From Pseudomonadota bacterium (GTDB lineage Bacteria > Pseudomonadota > Gammaproteobacteria > Burkholderiales > Rhodocyclaceae): 64,000 nt of DNA. Below are positions 39,735 to 48,908 of the stretch, piece by piece. Within the stretch, counting starts at the first letter, position 1; each line of letters starts with the position of its first letter. The DNA lies in assembly GCA_029780075.1 (NCBI GenBank), contig JAKOZI010000125.1, positions 1 to 64,000 on the forward strand. Reading direction: 5' to 3'. The position numbers and the translations under genes were made by a program. The notes under the pieces were generated by a model, which saw nothing but the letters and a program-made list of their open reading frames with translations, did not search any database and was not told the origin of the DNA.

Positions 39735-40961
39735 TTACTTCCAGCGTTGCAGCACGATCGAGGTATTAATGCCTCCGAAGGCGAAATTATTACTCATCAC
39801 ATATTCCGGATCCATCCGGCGTCCGTCGCCGCGCAAATAGTCGAGTTCGGCACAGGCCGGGTCGACCTGCTCCAGGTTGAGCGTCGGCGCGAACCATCCG
39901 GCGCGCATCATCTCGATCGCCCACCAGGCTTCAATGGCGCCGCAGGCGCCAAGGCTGTGGCCGAGGTAGCTCTTCATCGAGCTGATCGGCATGCGGTTGC
40001 CGAAAACCTCGGCGGTCGCACGGCTTTCGGCAATGTCGCCGGAGTCGGTGCCGGTGCCGTGCGCACTGACGTAGCCGATGGCGGCCGGTGCCAGTCCGGC
40101 GTCGGCCAGCGCCTGGCGCATGACCAGGGCCATGGTCGGGGCCGCGGGCTGGGTCACGTGGCTGCCGTCGGAGTTGCTTGCGAAGCCGACGATCTCGGCG
40201 TGGATCTTCGCGCCACGCGCTTGCGCGTGCCGATAGTCCTCGAGCACCAGCGTCGCGGCGCCTTCACCGACCACCAGTCCGTCGCGGTCGCGGTCGAAGG
40301 GGCGTGGCGTGGCCTGTGGCGTGTCGTTGCGGCAACTGGTGGCGAACAGGGTGTCGAAGACCGCCGCTCCGGGCGCCGAGATCTCTTCGGCGCCGCCAGC
40401 CAGCATCAGCGTCTGGCGGCCGAAGCGGATCGCCTCGTAGGCGTAGCCGATGCCCTGGCTGCCCGAGGTGCAGGCGCTCGAAGTCGGGATGATGCGGCCC
40501 TTGAGGTGGAGGAAGAGGCCGATATTGACCGCCGTGGTGTGCGGCATCATCTGGATGTAGCTCGTCGAGGTGACGCCCTGCAGCGAGCCGCTGCCGAGCA
40601 TCTGGCCGAAAACCCGTACCGGCTCGACGCTGCCCGATGACGAGCCGTAGGCAATGCCCATCCGCCCGTCGCGGATTGCCGGGTCGTCGAGCAGACCGGC
40701 GTCGAGCAGTGCCATTTCACTGGCGCGCACGGCCAGCAGCGAGACGCGGCCCATCGATCGGACCATCTTGCGCGAGTAATGGGCGGGAGTAACGAAGTCG
40801 TCGACCGGTGCGCCAAGCCGCGTGTGCAATTGTTCGAAATAGTCCCATTCCGGCATCCGGCGGACACCGTTGCGACGCGCGCGCAGCCGGTTCTCGATCG
40901 CCTCCCAGTTGTCGCCGAGGGCGCTGATGCCGGCCATGCCGGTGACCACGACACGCGCCAT
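39735..40961 (-). CDS. Beta-ketoacyl-ACP synthase (APE-type, KS 2)
   Basis: MARVVVTGMAGISALGDNW, TSSACTSGSQGIGYA, SAHGTGTDSGD, SMKSYLGHSLGACGAIEAW. Confidence 0.94.
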   Translation of the reverse strand: MARVVVTGMAGISALGDNWEAIENRLRARRNGVRRMPEWDYFEQLHTRLGAPVDDFVTPAHYSRKMVRSMGRVSLLAVRASEMALLDAGLLDDPAIRDGRMGIAYGSSSGSVEPVRVFGQMLGSGSLQGVTSTSYIQMMPHTTAVNIGLFLHLKGRIIPTSSACTSGSQGIGYAYEAIRFGRQTLMLAGGAEEISAPGAAVFDTLFATSCRNDTPQATPRPFDRDRDGLVVGEGAATLVLEDYRHAQARGAKIHAEIVGFASNSDGSHVTQPAAPTMALVMRQALADAGLAPAAIGYVSAHGTGTDSGDIAESRATAEVFGNRMPISSMKSYLGHSLGACGAIEAWWAIEMMRAGWFAPTLNLEQVDPACAELDYLRGDGRRMDPEYVMSNNFAFGGINTSIVLQRWK

Positions 40962-41689
40962 CAGACGATCCCGCCATTGACACCGAGCACCTGGCGGGTG
41001 ATGTACGAGGCCTCGTCGGACATCAGGAAGGCGACCGTTGCGGCGACCTCCGCGACCTGGCCGAGGCGCTGCATCGGCACATTCCGCAGTGCCTCGGCGA
41101 GTGGCAGGTCGGCGGTCATGTCGGTTTCGATCAGGCCTGGGGCGACGCAGTTGACGGTGATCCGGCGGCTCGCGAGTTCGACGGCGAGCGCCTTGCTGGC
41201 GCCGATCAGGCCGGCCTTGGCCGCGCTGTAGTTGACCTGGCCACGGTTGCCGGTAACGCCGGAAACCGAAGCCAGGGTGACGATGCGGCCACCCTGTCTG
41301 GCGCGCACCATGGGCATGGTCAGCGGTTGTACGACGTTGAAGAAGCCGTCGAGGCTGGTGTCCAGCACGCCGTCCCAGTCCTCGTCGGAGAGCGCCGGAA
41401 AGGCGTTGTCGCGGCTGATGCCGGCGTTGCAGACGATGCCGTAGTAGGTGCCGTGGGTTGCGACGTCGGTGTCGAGCACGGCGCGCACGGCGGCGCGGTC
41501 GCAGACGTCGAACTGCAGGACCTGTCCGACGGCTCCGCCGCCCGCGATGTCGGCGGCCACGGCCTCGGCTTGCGCCCGCTCGCCACGGCAATGCACGGTC
41601 ACCGCAAAACCGTCGCGGGCAAGCCGGATGGCGATGGCGCGGCCGATGCCACGGCTCGATCCGGTGACCAGGACACGTCGCTGATTCAT
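40961..41689 (-). CDS. 3-oxoacyl-ACP reductase (FabG-like)
   Basis: RRVLVTGSSRGIGRAIAIRLARDG, IVCNAGISRDNAFPAL, VNYSAAKAGLIGASKALAVELASRRITVNCVAPGLIETDM. Confidence 0.95.
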   Translation of the reverse strand: MNQRRVLVTGSSRGIGRAIAIRLARDGFAVTVHCRGERAQAEAVAADIAGGGAVGQVLQFDVCDRAAVRAVLDTDVATHGTYYGIVCNAGISRDNAFPALSDEDWDGVLDTSLDGFFNVVQPLTMPMVRARQGGRIVTLASVSGVTGNRGQVNYSAAKAGLIGASKALAVELASRRITVNCVAPGLIETDMTADLPLAEALRNVPMQRLGQVAEVAATVAFLMSDEASYITRQVLGVNGGIV

Positions 41690-42153
41690 GAAAGACTCGC
41701 TTGCAGAAAGGTGGGGAAGTCGTCGGGTTCGAAGACCGTGAGGGTGGCGCTGGCCACTTCCTCGGTGTCGAGCACGATCCGGCAGGCGTAGGCGGCGAGG
41801 CCGCCGGCGTCGCGGTAGAGCAGGGTGGCGGAAACGCGCAGCGCCTTGCCGCCGGCAAAGGCCGGACGTCTCGCGGCGTAGCGCCGCGTGCCGAGCACGA
41901 CGCCCGGCTTCGGTTGCGCACCAGTGCCGTGCTTGCGCAGGCCGACATCCGCGGCGATGGCCTGCGCCATCAGTTCGATGCCGATCCACGCCGGCATGTC
42001 GCCGTCGGAATTGGCGTACCAGGCGTCGCAGCGTGGCGTGTATTCGGCGCAGACGCCTTCGGCATCGAATGTCAGCAGGCGGTCGAGCAGCCGCATCGTG
42101 CCGCGATGCGGCACGATCTCCTCGATCGCTGGCAGCGATGGCGTCGCGTTCAT
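41686..42153 (-). CDS. ApeP-like 3-hydroxyacyl-ACP dehydratase
   Basis: IEEIVPHRGTMRLLDRLLTFDAEGVCAEY, MPAWIGIELMAQAIAADVGLR; overlaps neighbours. Confidence 0.88.
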   Translation of the reverse strand: MNATPSLPAIEEIVPHRGTMRLLDRLLTFDAEGVCAEYTPRCDAWYANSDGDMPAWIGIELMAQAIAADVGLRKHGTGAQPKPGVVLGTRRYAARRPAFAGGKALRVSATLLYRDAGGLAAYACRIVLDTEEVASATLTVFEPDDFPTFLQASLS

Positions 42154-43331
42154 CGCGCGTCGCCAATCAGCAGGCTGGCGTTGCTGCCGCCGAATGCGAA
42201 GGAATTGCTCATGCACACCCGCCCGCGCGTCCGCGCGAAGTGGCGCTCGCCGCCGATCAGGTCGAGGCGGGGCAGTTCGGGGTCGACCACACCGTCCCAG
42301 AGGTGTGGCGGAAGTCGACCGTCACGCAGCGCCAGCCAGCAGAAAGCCAGTTCGGTAGCGCCGGCGGCGCCCAGCGTGTGACCGGTCAGCGGCTTGGTGC
42401 CACTCGCCGCGACACCCTGAGGAAAAACGCGCGCCACCGCGCGGCTCTCCATTTCGTCATTCCTGGGTGTCGCCGTGGCATGCAGGTTCAGGTAATCCAC
42501 CGCGCTGGCCGGCAAGCCGGCGTCGGCCAGCGCCGCGCGCATCGCGGCTTCTGCGCCGCTGCCCGCGGGGTGCGGTGCCGAGATATGGTGCGCATCGCTG
42601 CTTTCGCCGATGCCGAGCAGTTCGACGGCGGCCTCGTCGCGGGTCAACAGGAACAGCGCCGCGCCTTCGCCGATATTGATCCCGCACCGGTTGCGACTCA
42701 TCGGGTTGCTCAGCGCGGTGGTGGTCGATTCGAGCGCGGTGAAACCGTTGATCGTCAGGCGGCACAGCGAATCGACGCCGCCGACCAGTACCGCGTCGCA
42801 GAGGTCGTGGCGCAGCAGCCGGCGCGCCGAAGCGAAGGCCTTGGCGCTCGAGGTGCAGGCTGTCGAGACGGTGTAGGCCGGACCGCGCAGGCCGAGATAG
42901 CGAGCGAGGAAGACGGCGGGCATGCCGATTCCCTGCTGGGTATAACGGTAGTTGTCGGGCAGCCTGCCGCTTGCGCGGTACGCGGCGAGCGCCGCCTCGC
43001 CCTCGGCAATTCCGGAGGTGCTGGTACCGAGCACGCTGCCAACGCGCGATCGTCCATAACGCGTGAGCACCGAGTCAACGGCGGCTGCGATCTGCGCCAG
43101 GGCCGCCAGCAGCAGGCGGTTGTTGCGGCAGGCATAAGCGGCGAAGTGCGCCGGCAGCGCCGGCAGGGCGCCGCGCGCACGACCGACGCGGGCTGCGGCG
43201 GACGGCAGCCAGTGCTCCTCGAGGAGCATGCCGGAGGTGTCGCCGGCGAACAGCGCGGTGGCGACCGCGTCGGCGTCGCCGCCGAGGGCGTTGACCATGC
43301 CCAACACCGGCAGATAGGCGCGTTGGCTCAT
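42150..43331 (-). CDS. Beta-ketoacyl-ACP synthase (APE-type, KS 3)
   Basis: GPAYTVSTACTSSAKAFASARRLL, NLHATATPRNDEMESRAV, GTKPLTGHTLGAAGATELAF. Confidence 0.92.
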   Translation of the reverse strand: MSQRAYLPVLGMVNALGGDADAVATALFAGDTSGMLLEEHWLPSAAARVGRARGALPALPAHFAAYACRNNRLLLAALAQIAAAVDSVLTRYGRSRVGSVLGTSTSGIAEGEAALAAYRASGRLPDNYRYTQQGIGMPAVFLARYLGLRGPAYTVSTACTSSAKAFASARRLLRHDLCDAVLVGGVDSLCRLTINGFTALESTTTALSNPMSRNRCGINIGEGAALFLLTRDEAAVELLGIGESSDAHHISAPHPAGSGAEAAMRAALADAGLPASAVDYLNLHATATPRNDEMESRAVARVFPQGVAASGTKPLTGHTLGAAGATELAFCWLALRDGRLPPHLWDGVVDPELPRLDLIGGERHFARTRGRVCMSNSFAFGGSNASLLIGDAR

Positions 43332-43918
43332 CGTTCCGGTTCTTGGTCTTCGTTCAGGTCTTCAGACAGGGTTTCGATTTCCAGTTCCATCGCCAGGGCG
43401 TGTACGCTGAGGTGCATGCGGCGCCATGGTGCCTGGTCGGTACTGAAGCGGATGCTCAGGATCACCTGGCCGGCGTTCAGGACGCGCCGCTGACCGTCAT
43501 CTTCTTCCAGCTTGAGCGGCGAGGTCAAGCCGGCGCGCACGGCGTCGGCCGGCCACAGCGTGATCTGCAGCAGCGCGACGAGCAGCGTCGGATCGAGACG
43601 GCCATCGGGCAGGGTCGCCGCGCTGACCTGGCGGTTGTCGTAGCTGATCTGCAGCAGTTTCTGGCCGAAGGGGGTCAGGCCGATGACCCGCAGCCCGTCG
43701 GCGTCATTCTCGATGGCCGCGATCATCGTCGCCTGCCGCCCGCGGAAGCTGGCCTCGACCTTCTGCCGCACGGCAAAGGGTCCGGGCGCGCTGGTCGCCT
43801 GCAGGCAATAGCCGCCACCGCCGCCGAGCATCGGACAAGGCGAGTCGCGGCTGCCCTCGCCGCAGGCCGTCACCAACAGCAGCGCACAGAGGCGGATCAG
43901 CAGGCGTCGCCGGGGCAT
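43328..43918 (-). CDS. DUF3261-type lipoprotein of APE cluster
   Basis: N-terminal lipoprotein-like LLLVTACGEGSRDS; conserved position between KS and exporter in APE-type clusters. Confidence 0.7.
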   Translation of the reverse strand: MPRRRLLIRLCALLLVTACGEGSRDSPCPMLGGGGGYCLQATSAPGPFAVRQKVEASFRGRQATMIAAIENDADGLRVIGLTPFGQKLLQISYDNRQVSAATLPDGRLDPTLLVALLQITLWPADAVRAGLTSPLKLEEDDGQRRVLNAGQVILSIRFSTDQAPWRRMHLSVHALAMELEIETLSEDLNEDQEPER

Positions 43919-46311
43919 GCGGTCTGGGCAGCAGAGAAGGTCAGGACCATCGGCGCGAGCAATACCGCCATGCCGACGCCGACGAGCAGCGTCAGCCCGA
44001 AGCCGGCAAGCGCCGGCATCGAGCTGAAGGCGAGCAGGCCGAACGACAGCAGGGTCGTGCCGGCCGACAGCAGTACCCCGGCCAGCGTCGCGGCCGCGCG
44101 TACCCCGCCCTCGCGCAGGAAGATCGCGTAATTGACGCCGACCCCGAGCACCAGCATCAGGCCCATCAGGTTGAACAGCGTCAGCGGCGCGTCGGCGTAG
44201 CCAAAAGCGCCCAGCGCCAGACCCATGGCGAGCAGCGTTGGCGCCAGGGTTACCGCCGCCTGGCTAGGGCCGTAACGCACGCACAGCACACCGTAGACCA
44301 GAGCGCAGGCGCCGAGCAGCCAGAGCACGCCCCATTGCCGGTAATCGCGGAACAACCGGCTGACACTGCCGGCCTTGTCCACCAGCGTGACGCCCGCAAG
44401 TCCGGCGGCTGCGTCGGTGAGGTGGGCGACGTCGCGTATCCCCTGCGGCAGCACGATCGTCGCGTAGCCCGGCCCGGAACGGCCCAGCCAGAGATGACGG
44501 AAGGGCGTCGACAACGGTGACTGCAGCCACTCGTCGAGACTGAGGGCGTGCCCGGCCGAGTCCTTGAAGCTGGCGATGAGGTGCTCGGCGAGTTCGTCGC
44601 GCAGTGCGCTGCGGGCGAACAGCGCCCGCAGCGCGCCTTCGTCGGCGAACACCTTTTCCTGCCACAGGTGGTAATTCTCGGCTTGCCGGGCCTGCGAGGG
44701 GACAAAGGCGGACAGTGCCTGATAGCCGGAGATCCGGTCCTGCGCGACGAGCGCGTCGAGGCGGGCGGCAAGCTTCTCTTCGCCGGCCAGCACGGCGTCC
44801 GGCGTCGCATCCTCGACGAGGAAAAACTGGCTGCTGTTGCCGAAACCGGTCAGTGCGCGAATGTGCTCCTCCTGCGCGACCAGCCATGGCGGGCGGGCGA
44901 CCAGCAGCCGGACATCGTCGTTGCCGGCCAGCCGCAGCCAGCCCGGCACCGCGGCGATCAGCAACAGCCCGCCGAGCAGCAGGCAGCGGCGGCGAGGCAT
45001 GCGTCGACGCCACCAGTTCAGGAAGGTCTGCGCGCCGGACACGGCGGCCGCCGGGTCGCGCCGGTTGGGGCGAGCCAGCAGCGCCGGCAGCAGCAGGAAC
45101 ACCGAGAGCCAGGCGGCTGTGAGGCCGGCGATGGCGAACAGCGCGATCTGCGAGAGCGCCGGGAAGGGGGCCAGCAGCAGTGCGCCGTAGCCGAGCAGGC
45201 TGGTCGCCAGCGCCAGCGTCAGGCCGGGAGCGATGCGCCGCAGGCCGGCCAGCGGTTCCCAGCCGGCGCCGGCGCCGAGGTGGGCGGCAAAATACTGGAC
45301 CGCGTAGTCGATCGCCTCGCCGATCAGGCTGGCGCCGAAGACCAGGGTGATCAGGTGCAGCTCACCGTATACGGCGATGGTCACGGCGATCGCCGTGCCG
45401 ATGCCGAACGCGACCGCGAGCAGACCGAGTGCCAGGGGGCGCAGCGACCGGAAGACGAGGTACAGCAGCGAGAACATGCCGAGCAGCGAGCCGGCGGCGA
45501 TCAGGTCGAACTCGCGCTCGGCGCTCCGGCGCGCGGCGTCGGCGTAGAAAACGGTGCCGGCGCGGAGCAGCACGGCGTCTGGATGGGCGTGCCGGAGAGC
45601 TCTTTCGGCTTGCGCGACGGCGGCAGCAACACCTTGCTGCAGCGTCGAATCATAGGCCGACGCGGACAGCTCGGCGGTGATGAGCACCCAGGTGCGGCGC
45701 TCGTCGTGGCTGACCAGCAGGCCGTTCTCGGTTTCGAGCCTGAGGCTCCTGAGAGGCAGTTCGGCGAGCCAGGCATCGCTGAAGCCGAACGGGTCATCGG
45801 ACGGCGGCAGGGTCAGGCCGAAGCGGAAGGGCGTGTAGAGCTTGCGCCGCAGGCGTGCCTCAAGATCGGCAGGGCCGACCGCACCGCTCGCCAGCGCCGC
45901 GCGGTCGGCCGCCGCGAGCAGCGAGAAGCGGTGTTGCACGTACAGTGCGGTGAGCTGCCCGGGATCGAACGCCGGGATATCGGCGATCACCTGCCGGAAG
46001 GCGTCGGCGCTGCGCAATGTGGCGGCGAAGGCGCGCGCCGCGGCGGCCGCCGCTGTGGGTTCTGCCGCCCCGACCAGGAAGACGGCACGGTTGCCGGCGG
46101 CGTCGGCGAGCCTGCGCACGGCTTCCTCGGCGACCGGATTGCGTTCGGTTGCTGGCAGTAGAGCGAGCAGGTTGGTCTGCAACGGCACGCGGCCAGCGGC
46201 GGCGAACTGTGCCGTGCAGACCAGCGTGACGGCGAGCGCGAGCAGCAGCCACAACCCGGCGCGCAACTGCATGGCCGTGCTTGCCCGCGGCTGTTTTGGC
46301 GGGGCGGTCAT
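43897..46311 (-). CDS. MMPL/RND-type exporter
   Basis: 804 aa, two blocks of TM segments (GASLIGEAIDYAVQYFAAHLG; LGVGVNYAIFLREGG) separated by a large periplasmic region. Confidence 0.9.
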   Translation of the reverse strand: MTAPPKQPRASTAMQLRAGLWLLLALAVTLVCTAQFAAAGRVPLQTNLLALLPATERNPVAEEAVRRLADAAGNRAVFLVGAAEPTAAAAAARAFAATLRSADAFRQVIADIPAFDPGQLTALYVQHRFSLLAAADRAALASGAVGPADLEARLRRKLYTPFRFGLTLPPSDDPFGFSDAWLAELPLRSLRLETENGLLVSHDERRTWVLITAELSASAYDSTLQQGVAAAVAQAERALRHAHPDAVLLRAGTVFYADAARRSAEREFDLIAAGSLLGMFSLLYLVFRSLRPLALGLLAVAFGIGTAIAVTIAVYGELHLITLVFGASLIGEAIDYAVQYFAAHLGAGAGWEPLAGLRRIAPGLTLALATSLLGYGALLLAPFPALSQIALFAIAGLTAAWLSVFLLLPALLARPNRRDPAAAVSGAQTFLNWWRRRMPRRRCLLLGGLLLIAAVPGWLRLAGNDDVRLLVARPPWLVAQEEHIRALTGFGNSSQFFLVEDATPDAVLAGEEKLAARLDALVAQDRISGYQALSAFVPSQARQAENYHLWQEKVFADEGALRALFARSALRDELAEHLIASFKDSAGHALSLDEWLQSPLSTPFRHLWLGRSGPGYATIVLPQGIRDVAHLTDAAAGLAGVTLVDKAGSVSRLFRDYRQWGVLWLLGACALVYGVLCVRYGPSQAAVTLAPTLLAMGLALGAFGYADAPLTLFNLMGLMLVLGVGVNYAIFLREGGVRAAATLAGVLLSAGTTLLSFGLLAFSSMPALAGFGLTLLVGVGMAVLLAPMVLTFSAAQTACPGDAC

Positions 46312-46931
46312 GGTCTGGCCGCCTCGGCGCCGAACAGTTGCAACTCGGCTTCGGCAGGCGCGCTCGCGCCCTGGGTGTTACGCAAGCGGAGTTGCGTCGT
46401 GTCGCCGCCAGCTTCGTCGATGCCGATGCTGTCGACGAAGCGCCCGCCCGATAACTTCAGGCCAATCAGAAACTGCGCGATCTGCGCCTGGCGCGGCTTG
46501 AGTTCGATTTCCCACTTCGCGGCATCGCCTTGTACGCTGACCTCGAAGACTTCGCGCAAGGCCGTCGTGTTGGCGCCGAGCAGTGCCCGGAAAACCCGGC
46601 TCACCTGCGCCAGCCCCGGCACATCGCGCAGGCCACGCTCGCGACGCGTGCCGTCGGCGGCGATTTCGACGATGCGTTCGTCACCGAAGACATAGCCTAT
46701 CCGGTAGGGCTGTTCGATCAACCACAGCACACCGTGCCGCCGCGAATAGACGAGGCGGCCGGAAGTTACCAGCGGGCGCTTGAGCGCGGCCATCTGCTTG
46801 GTCTGCACGAAGTCGGCACGCAGCACGCCGTACTGCTCGATCTGCGCGCCGATGCGGGCTAGGGTATCCGCTTCGGCGGCCAGCAGCGGGGCCGCCGCCA
46901 GCAACAGCAGCCACTGCATCAGTCGGCGCAC
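46308..46931 (-). CDS. LolA-like outer-membrane lipoprotein carrier family protein
   Basis: VLRADFVQTKQMAALKRPLVTSGRLVYSRRHGVLWLIEQPYRI. Confidence 0.88.
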   Translation of the reverse strand: MRRLMQWLLLLAAAPLLAAEADTLARIGAQIEQYGVLRADFVQTKQMAALKRPLVTSGRLVYSRRHGVLWLIEQPYRIGYVFGDERIVEIAADGTRRERGLRDVPGLAQVSRVFRALLGANTTALREVFEVSVQGDAAKWEIELKPRQAQIAQFLIGLKLSGGRFVDSIGIDEAGGDTTQLRLRNTQGASAPAEAELQLFGAEAARP

Positions 46932-47338
46932 GCCTGCTCCAGTCTGGCCAGCACGATCGCCGGAGAAACGAATTGCAGCTCGCCGGTGGTGGCGTCGACG
47001 GCGACCTGGATGGTGCTCCCCTTGGTCAGTCGTTCGCCGCTGTCCCGGTCATGGATTTCGTAGCCGATCCTGAGGCGGTTGTGGTATTCGAGCAGCCGGG
47101 CCGTTACCCGCAGACGCTGGCCGTAGCGCGCCGGGCGAACGTACTTGAGATGGCAGTCGACGATCGGCCACAGATAGCCCGAGGTCTGCATCTGCGGATA
47201 GTCGTAGTCGAAGCGTCGCAACAGCGCGCAGCGGGCGAGCTCGAAGTACTTGAGGTAGTGGCCGTGCCAGGCGACGTTCATCGCGTCCACATCGTGGAAA
47301 GGCACTTCCAGTTCGACGCTGGCGACGAGTTCAAGCAT
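46919..47338 (-). CDS. Acyl-CoA/ACP thioesterase (4HBT hotdog)
   Basis: VPFHDVDAMNVAWHGHYLKYFELARCALLRRFDYDY. Confidence 0.92.
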   Translation of the reverse strand: MLELVASVELEVPFHDVDAMNVAWHGHYLKYFELARCALLRRFDYDYPQMQTSGYLWPIVDCHLKYVRPARYGQRLRVTARLLEYHNRLRIGYEIHDRDSGERLTKGSTIQVAVDATTGELQFVSPAIVLARLEQACAD

Positions 47339-48908
47339 CGGGATACAGGGACCAGCGGCCGGCGCGGATCAGGCCGCTGAGCGCACGCAGTTCGCTTTCG
47401 AGCGCCCGGTCCTCGTCGAGGAACGGCGAGTGTCGGCTGACCAGGTGCATGAATGTCGTGACCGCCGGGGTCAGTTCGGCCGCTGCGCGATCCGGCAGAC
47501 GCTGGCGCAGTTTCACCCCCTGCACGCTGGCCAGCGTCAGGGCGGCGGCCACCTGCTCGCTGAGTTCGAGCACGCGCAGGCAGTCGCGCGCGGCGATGGT
47601 GCCCATGCTTACCTTGTCCTGGTTGTGGCATTCGGTCGACCGCGAGAAAACGCTGGCCGGCATGGTCAGTTTCAGTGCTTCGGCGGTCCACGCCGAAGCG
47701 CCGATCTGTACGGCCTTGAAACCGTGGTTGATCGACGCGCGCTCGCCGCAGCTCCCGGAGAGGTTCTGCGGCAGTCCATGGTTGTACCTGGTATCGACCA
47801 GCAGTGCCAACTGGCGGTCCATCAGGTCGGCGAGATTGGCCACCGCCGTCTTCAGCGCGTCCATGGCGAAGGCGATGTGACCGCCGTAGAAATGCCCGCC
47901 GTGCAGCACCAGTTCGGCATCGCCGTCGATCAGCGGGTTGTCGTTGGCACTGTTGAGCTCGTTTTCGATGTCCCGGCGCATCCAGGTGAGCGCGTCGCGC
48001 GTGACGCCGATGACATGCGGGGCGCAGCGGATCGAGTAACGGTCCTGCAGGCGGATGGGTTCGGCGCGGGCTCCCGGCTCGCCAGCGTGCAGGTCGCTCC
48101 AGATCCAGGCCGCGGCCTGGTTCTGGCCGGCGTGCGGTTTGGCGGCGAAGAGGCGCGGGTCGAAGTGGCCGCGGTTGCCACGCAGGGCGATCGCCGCCAG
48201 CGCGGTGAGGCGGCAGCACAGGCGCGACAGCGTCTCGGCGCGTTGCCAGGCGAGACAGGCCAGCGCGGTCATCACCGCGGTACCGTTCATGATCGCCAGG
48301 CCTTCCTTCGGTGCCAGGCGCAGCGGTGCCCGCCGCAGCAGGGCGAGCGCTTCCGCCGCCGGCCGGCGGGTACCCGCGTGCCGCACGTCGCGCTCGCCGA
48401 CCAGCGCGGCGGCGACGTAGGAGAGCGGCGTCAGGTCGCCGCTGGCGCCGACCGAACCTTCGCAGGGGATGAAGGGCAACACGCGGTGTTCGATCAGCGC
48501 GGCGAGTTGCTCGAGCAGTTCCCAGCGCACGCCCGAATAGCCCTGTGCCAGCGAGTTGAGCCGGCAGACGAGGACCGCCAGCGTCGCTTCGTCGTCGAGG
48601 TATTCGCCCATGCCGCAGCCGTGGAAACGCGTCAGGTGCAGCGGCAGTTCGGCAACCAGGTCGGGCGGGACGCGAATCGTGCAGGAATCGCCGTAACCGG
48701 TGTTGACTCCGTAGACGACGCCGTCGTCGGCCAGCAGGCGTTCGAGGAAGGCCGCGCCGCTTCTGATGCGCCGGGCGAATTCGGGGGCACTGGAGAGCAC
48801 CACCAAGGCGTTGTCGCGCGCCACCTGCAGGACGTCCTCGATGCGCAGGCGGCGGGCGCCGATTTCGACGCTCGCCGGGCACGCGGCTAGCCTGTTGTCC
48901 ATGTTCAC
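47331..48908 (-). CDS. HAL/PAL-family aromatic amino acid ammonia-lyase (MIO enzyme)
   Basis: MIO motif SVGASGDLTPLSYVAAALVGE, VYGVNTGYGDS, QNLSGSCGERASINHG; substrate-selectivity pair reads F-H (LTRFHGCGMGEYLDDE). Confidence 0.93.
   Translation of the reverse strand: MNMDNRLAACPASVEIGARRLRIEDVLQVARDNALVVLSSAPEFARRIRSGAAFLERLLADDGVVYGVNTGYGDSCTIRVPPDLVAELPLHLTRFHGCGMGEYLDDEATLAVLVCRLNSLAQGYSGVRWELLEQLAALIEHRVLPFIPCEGSVGASGDLTPLSYVAAALVGERDVRHAGTRRPAAEALALLRRAPLRLAPKEGLAIMNGTAVMTALACLAWQRAETLSRLCCRLTALAAIALRGNRGHFDPRLFAAKPHAGQNQAAAWIWSDLHAGEPGARAEPIRLQDRYSIRCAPHVIGVTRDALTWMRRDIENELNSANDNPLIDGDAELVLHGGHFYGGHIAFAMDALKTAVANLADLMDRQLALLVDTRYNHGLPQNLSGSCGERASINHGFKAVQIGASAWTAEALKLTMPASVFSRSTECHNQDKVSMGTIAARDCLRVLELSEQVAAALTLASVQGVKLRQRLPDRAAAELTPAVTTFMHLVSRHSPFLDEDRALESELRALSGLIRAGRWSLYPDA

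Noticed and set aside
39735-41948. 737-aa ORF as listed spanning KS2 and the FabG region
   Set aside because: Only the part from 40961 downward is the KS; the upstream extension is an out-of-frame reading of fabG and the dehydratase.
44548-46161. 537-aa plus-strand ORF opposite the MMPL exporter
   Set aside because: Antisense artefact.
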